Shown here piece by piece: positions 5,917 to 8,819 of a DNA stretch of 8,819 bases (position 1 is the stretch's first letter; every line of letters begins with the position of its first letter). The notes under the pieces were generated by a model. That model was not told the DNA's origin and did no database searches. It was given only the letters and a program-made list of their open reading frames with translations. The position numbers were made by a program, and so were the translations under genes. The DNA is from Candidatus Eiseniibacteriota bacterium (GTDB lineage Bacteria > Joyebacterota > Joyebacteria > Joyebacterales > Joyebacteraceae). The DNA is taken from positions 1 through 8,819 of the forward strand of contig JAUWBY010000081.1 in the NCBI GenBank assembly GCA_030609605.1, in the 5' to 3' direction.

Positions 5917-6927
5917 ATGGCTCTCAAGTACGCGATCAACGGATTCGGCAGGATAGGTCGGCTTGTACTTCGCTTCGCGAGACACAATCCCGAGTTCAAC
6001 ATGGTGGCTGTGAACGACCTGACCGACGCGGAGACCCTGGCGCATCTGTTCAAATACGACTCCGTGCACGGAGTATATGACGGGGAAGTAAATGTGGACG
6101 GCGGGAACATCGTTGTTGACGGTGAGAGCATCCCCGTCTTCTCCCAGAAGGACCCGGAGAAACTGGAGTGGGACAGACTCGGTGTCGATGTCGTCATCGA
6201 AGCGACCGGTGCCTTCCGTACACGCGAGGGTGCCGCGAAGCACCTGACGGCCGGCGCTCGTAAGGTGATGATCTCAGCGCCCGGCAAAGGCAAGGGCATC
6301 GATATCTCCATAGTAATGGGCGTCAACGACGCTCTCTACGATCCGGACAATCATCACATCATATCCACGGCTTCCTGCACTACGAACTGCGCTGCACCAA
6401 TGATCAGTGTGCTGAACGACAACTTCGGCGTCATCAAGGGCGTCATGACAACGATCCACGCGTACACGAACGATCAGAGGATACTCGATCTACCTCACAG
6501 TGACCTGAGGCGGGCAAGGGCCGCGGCAGTCAGCATGATCCCGACAACTACGGGTGCAGCCAAGGCGATTGCGCTCGTCATCCCGGACATGGCCGGAAGA
6601 CTCGAGGGAATGGCAGTCCGTGTACCAACACCCGACGGATCGCTCGTCGATTTCGTGGTGCACGTGGAGAAGAAGACGTCAGCAGAAGAAGTCAATGCCG
6701 CTTTCCTCAAGGCATCTAAGGAAGGCCCGCTGAAGAACTACCTCCGCTACACCGATGAGCCGCTCGTCTCCATAGACATAGTCGGAGACCGCCATTCCTG
6801 CATCTTCGACAGCGGACTCACCACTGTGACCGGCGGCGACCTCGTCAAGATACTCGGGTGGTATGACAATGAAGCCGGCTATGCGTCTCGCATGGTCGAC
6901 ATGATGAAACTCGTGGCCACCAGGTAG
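5917..6927 (+). CDS. gap: Glyceraldehyde-3-phosphate dehydrogenase (NAD type)
   Basis: The enzyme oxidises and phosphorylates glyceraldehyde 3-phosphate to 1,3-bisphosphoglycerate in the cytoplasm. The 336-residue product has the dinucleotide-binding NGFGRIGR at 8-15, Asp34 at the end of the second strand (prefers NAD over NADP), the catalytic SCTTNC with Cys154, His181 in TTIHAYT, and DLPHSDLRRARAA from 191. The Leu-Pro pair at 192-193 is typical of glycolytic NAD-dependent enzymes rather than GapB-type NADP enzymes. Two usually conserved places differ: SCTTNCAAP, where most have LAP, and near the C-terminus WYDNEAGYA, where most have WYDNEWGYS. The family does vary there, so activity is still expected. 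The gene lies eight bases after fba and nine before pgk, whose product uses the product of this enzyme. Confidence 0.96.
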   Translation: MALKYAINGFGRIGRLVLRFARHNPEFNMVAVNDLTDAETLAHLFKYDSVHGVYDGEVNVDGGNIVVDGESIPVFSQKDPEKLEWDRLGVDVVIEATGAFRTREGAAKHLTAGARKVMISAPGKGKGIDISIVMGVNDALYDPDNHHIISTASCTTNCAAPMISVLNDNFGVIKGVMTTIHAYTNDQRILDLPHSDLRRARAAAVSMIPTTTGAAKAIALVIPDMAGRLEGMAVRVPTPDGSLVDFVVHVEKKTSAEEVNAAFLKASKEGPLKNYLRYTDEPLVSIDIVGDRHSCIFDSGLTTVTGGDLVKILGWYDNEAGYASRMVDMMKLVATR

Positions 6928-6936
6928 GGTCGAACT

Positions 6937-8136
6937 ATGACTGTCAAGAAGCATCTCAAGGCTCTCGATCTCAAGGGAAAAAGAGTCCTGACGCGGGTCG
7001 ATTTCAATGTCCCGCTCACCGGTGACGGCCGCGTTGCCGACGACACCCGCATCAGGGCGGCTCTACCAACGATTGAATTCATAATCAAGCACGGTGGGAA
7101 AGCGGTTCTCATTTCTCATCTCGGGCGCCCCAAAGGCACGAATGTACCTGAGCTGAGCTTGAGACCAGTGTCGGAGCGTCTTTCGAAGCTCCTCTGCCGA
7201 GGCGTAACCATGGCGCCGGACTGCGTCGGGGACACGACTGAGGGCGTGGTGGCCCGGATGAATGATGGGGACGTCACGCTTCTCGAGAATCTCCGCTTCC
7301 ACACTGGAGAGACAAAGAACGAGCCTGACTTCGCCCACCGTCTGGCACGGATGGGTGACGTCTACGTGAACGACGCTTTTGGGACGGCTCACCGCGCCCA
7401 CGCTTCGACGGTGGGAGTGACCAGGTATTTCGATGACCGTGCGATGGGATTCCTGATGGAGAATGAATTGAGGAATCTCGCCAGGGCAACGGGATCACCC
7501 GAGCGTCCGTACGCGGTGATTCTGGGCGGAGCGAAGGTCTCGGGCAAGATCGGCGTCATCGAGAACCTCATGCCGATGCTCGACATCCTCCTGATCGGAG
7601 GCGGCATGGCCTTTACCTTCCTGAAGGCGAAGGGCATCTCTGTCGGTGACTCGCTCGTCGAGGATGACCATATCGAGACGGCCGTACGCATACTCAAGCG
7701 CGCGCGCGCCAACGGCAAGATGTTGTTGCTTCCCGATGATGTCGTCGTCGCACAGGAAGTCGCAGAAGAGACGGAGACCAAGATCGTCCCGGCCGACGGG
7801 ATCGAAGAGGGATGGAAGGGACTTGATATCGGTCCACGGACCATCAGCTCGTTCTCAGATGCCATATCGGGTGCACGAACAATCATCTGGAACGGTCCAC
7901 TTGGAGTGTTCGAGTTGGATGCTTTCTCCCACGGAACTGTTGCCATCGCGGAGGCAGTCGCGAAGGCGACTGACTCGGGCGCCGTCAGTATCATCGGTGG
8001 GGGCGACTCGATTGCAGCCGTGGGGCGCGCCGGCGTTGCCGGCCGGATAACTCACATGTCTACAGGCGGAGGTGCATCGCTCGCCGTCTTCGAGGGCGCA
8101 GTTCTCCCGGCGATAGAAGCTCTCACCAACGCCTGA
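6937..8136 (+). CDS. pgk: Phosphoglycerate kinase
   Basis: The enzyme transfers the acyl phosphate of 1,3-bisphosphoglycerate to ADP, the first ATP-yielding step of glycolysis. The 399-residue protein is of normal length and shows the family landmarks in order: RVDFNVP at 20-26, SHLGRPKG at 60-67, ENLRFHTGE, VNDAFGTAHRAHAST for substrate binding in the N-domain, GGAKVSGKI and GGGMAFTF for nucleotide binding, WNGPLGVFE at 318-326, GGGDS from 354, and HMSTGGGAS near the end. After that last motif the sequence runs AVFEGAVLPAIEAL, where most proteins have an ELLEGK-type stretch, a small lineage difference. The ATG at 6937 is preceded by TAGGG, made from the gap stop codon, which is a weak ribosome-binding site at seven bases' distance. 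The gap to tpiA is 18 bases. Confidence 0.97.
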   Translation: MTVKKHLKALDLKGKRVLTRVDFNVPLTGDGRVADDTRIRAALPTIEFIIKHGGKAVLISHLGRPKGTNVPELSLRPVSERLSKLLCRGVTMAPDCVGDTTEGVVARMNDGDVTLLENLRFHTGETKNEPDFAHRLARMGDVYVNDAFGTAHRAHASTVGVTRYFDDRAMGFLMENELRNLARATGSPERPYAVILGGAKVSGKIGVIENLMPMLDILLIGGGMAFTFLKAKGISVGDSLVEDDHIETAVRILKRARANGKMLLLPDDVVVAQEVAEETETKIVPADGIEEGWKGLDIGPRTISSFSDAISGARTIIWNGPLGVFELDAFSHGTVAIAEAVAKATDSGAVSIIGGGDSIAAVGRAGVAGRITHMSTGGGASLAVFEGAVLPAIEALTNA

Positions 8137-8137
8137 C

Positions 8138-8143
8138 AAGGAG
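8138..8143 (+). promoter_or_regulatory. Ribosome-binding site of tpiA
   Basis: AAGGAG lies right after the pgk stop and 11 bases before the GTG at 8155. The spacing is long but still workable, and it supports the GTG as the start codon, since the conserved TPI N-terminus follows directly. Confidence 0.6.
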
Positions 8144-8154
8144 TCCAGCGAACC

Positions 8155-8819
8155 GTGTCACGAAAGCAGATCATCGCAGGCAACTGGAAGCTGAACAAGA
8201 CGGTCTCTGACACGCGTCGGTTCCTCCTGACGCTCAGGAACAGAATAGCCGGAATGGACACTCTGCCGGAGCTGCTCATCTGTCCTCCGTCAGTTGCCCT
8301 TGAGACCGCCGTCGACGCGGCTCGCGGGAGCGGGATAGCGATTGGCGCGCAGAACGTATACTGGGAATCGGCCGGAGCCTTCACCGGCGAAGTATCAACG
8401 GAGATGCTTGAATCCCTCGGTGTTTCGCACGCGCTGATCGGTCACTCAGAACGGCGCGCCCTGTTCGGAGAATCGGACGAGGATGTGAATCGTAAGCTCC
8501 TGAAGGTCCTGTCCGGCACGCTGATCCCCGTTGTCTGCGTGGGAGAAGCGCTCGAGGACCGCGAGACGGGCAGAACCGAGGAAGTCGTGGTGGGGCAGAT
8601 CAAGAACGCGCTCGCCGGCGTGGCCCACGAACACGCACGGAGAATTGTGCTCGCCTACGAACCAGTCTGGGCCATTGGAACAGGCCTCACGGCAACCCCC
8701 GATCAAGCCAATGCGGTTCAAGGCTTGATTCGGCGGTCTGTAGGTGCTATCTTTGGTGGTGCTGTCGCAGATGAATTGAGGATCCTGTACGGTGGCAGCG
8801 CTGGACCGGACAATGCTGC
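8155..8819 (+). CDS. tpiA: Triosephosphate isomerase (3' end outside window)
   Basis: The enzyme interconverts dihydroxyacetone phosphate and glyceraldehyde 3-phosphate, so both aldolase products can enter the lower pathway. The frame opens with GTG and reads VSRKQIIAGNWKLNKT; 221 codons are visible, and the family's usual length of about 250 implies some 30 residues beyond the window edge. All catalytic residues are present: Lys12 in GNWKLNK, His97 in IGHSERR, and Glu169 in AYEPVWAIGTG, followed by the flexible loop. IGAQNVYW and TATPDQA also fit. The phosphate loop near the edge reads YGGSAGPDNA rather than the common YGGSVKPDN; the Ser is kept. The GTG start is chosen because no other start precedes the conserved N-terminus and a ribosome-binding site stands upstream. 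Confidence 0.95.
   Translation, partial: MSRKQIIAGNWKLNKTVSDTRRFLLTLRNRIAGMDTLPELLICPPSVALETAVDAARGSGIAIGAQNVYWESAGAFTGEVSTEMLESLGVSHALIGHSERRALFGESDEDVNRKLLKVLSGTLIPVVCVGEALEDRETGRTEEVVVGQIKNALAGVAHEHARRIVLAYEPVWAIGTGLTATPDQANAVQGLIRRSVGAIFGGAVADELRILYGGSAGPDNA

Noticed and set aside
7073..7090. A CATAAT box in early pgk as an internal promoter.
   Set aside because: No acceptable -35 box stands 16-18 bases upstream, and the bases are explained by the conserved protein sequence.
7463..8782. A 12-base direct repeat (ATGAATTGAGGA) in pgk (7463) and tpiA (8771).
   Set aside because: Both copies are inside conserved coding sequence, encoding similar NELR/DELR helices; no flanking repeat or other copy was seen.

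Overview
The window is almost wall-to-wall plus-strand coding sequence from a moderately GC-rich bacterium (roughly 55-60% G+C by eye). It holds nine genes, seven of them complete. The window cuts a penicillin-binding protein 2 gene at its left edge and a triosephosphate isomerase gene at its right edge. I see no mobile elements, tRNA or rRNA genes, CRISPR arrays or toxin/defence genes. No gene-free stretch exceeds 70 bases.

Left half (2-3864), cell envelope: the transpeptidase domain of PBP2 (mrdA), the SEDS glycosyltransferase RodA, prolipoprotein diacylglyceryl transferase (lgt), and a ComF-type phosphoribosyltransferase. PBP2 and RodA form the peptidoglycan synthase of the elongasome. Their genes abut so closely that the rodA ribosome-binding site overlaps the end of mrdA. 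Lgt performs the first step of lipoprotein maturation. ComF-family proteins are linked to DNA uptake, but the role here is not shown.

Right half (3933-8819), central carbon metabolism: phosphofructokinase, class II fructose-bisphosphate aldolase, glyceraldehyde-3-phosphate dehydrogenase, phosphoglycerate kinase and triosephosphate isomerase. The order is close to that of the pathway and the gaps are only 8-18 bases. At three junctions the TAG stop of one gene is built into the ribosome-binding site of the next. A good sigma70-type promoter (TTGACA, 17-base spacer, TATCCT) overlaps the end of comF and probably starts this operon. The phosphofructokinase has Asp104 and Lys124 (E. coli numbering), the pair associated with pyrophosphate rather than ATP as phosphoryl donor. 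The operon may therefore encode a reversible, PPi-linked glycolysis, which is the most interesting point in the window.

The organism cannot be named from this sequence. The enlarged RodA, the Cys-rich Lgt signature and the PPi-type phosphofructokinase would fit an uncultivated lineage near the FCB group (for example Eisenbacteria- or Latescibacteria-like bacteria), but this is a low-confidence inference. The genes are recognisable housekeeping genes. I do not find convincing evidence of a previously undescribed system.
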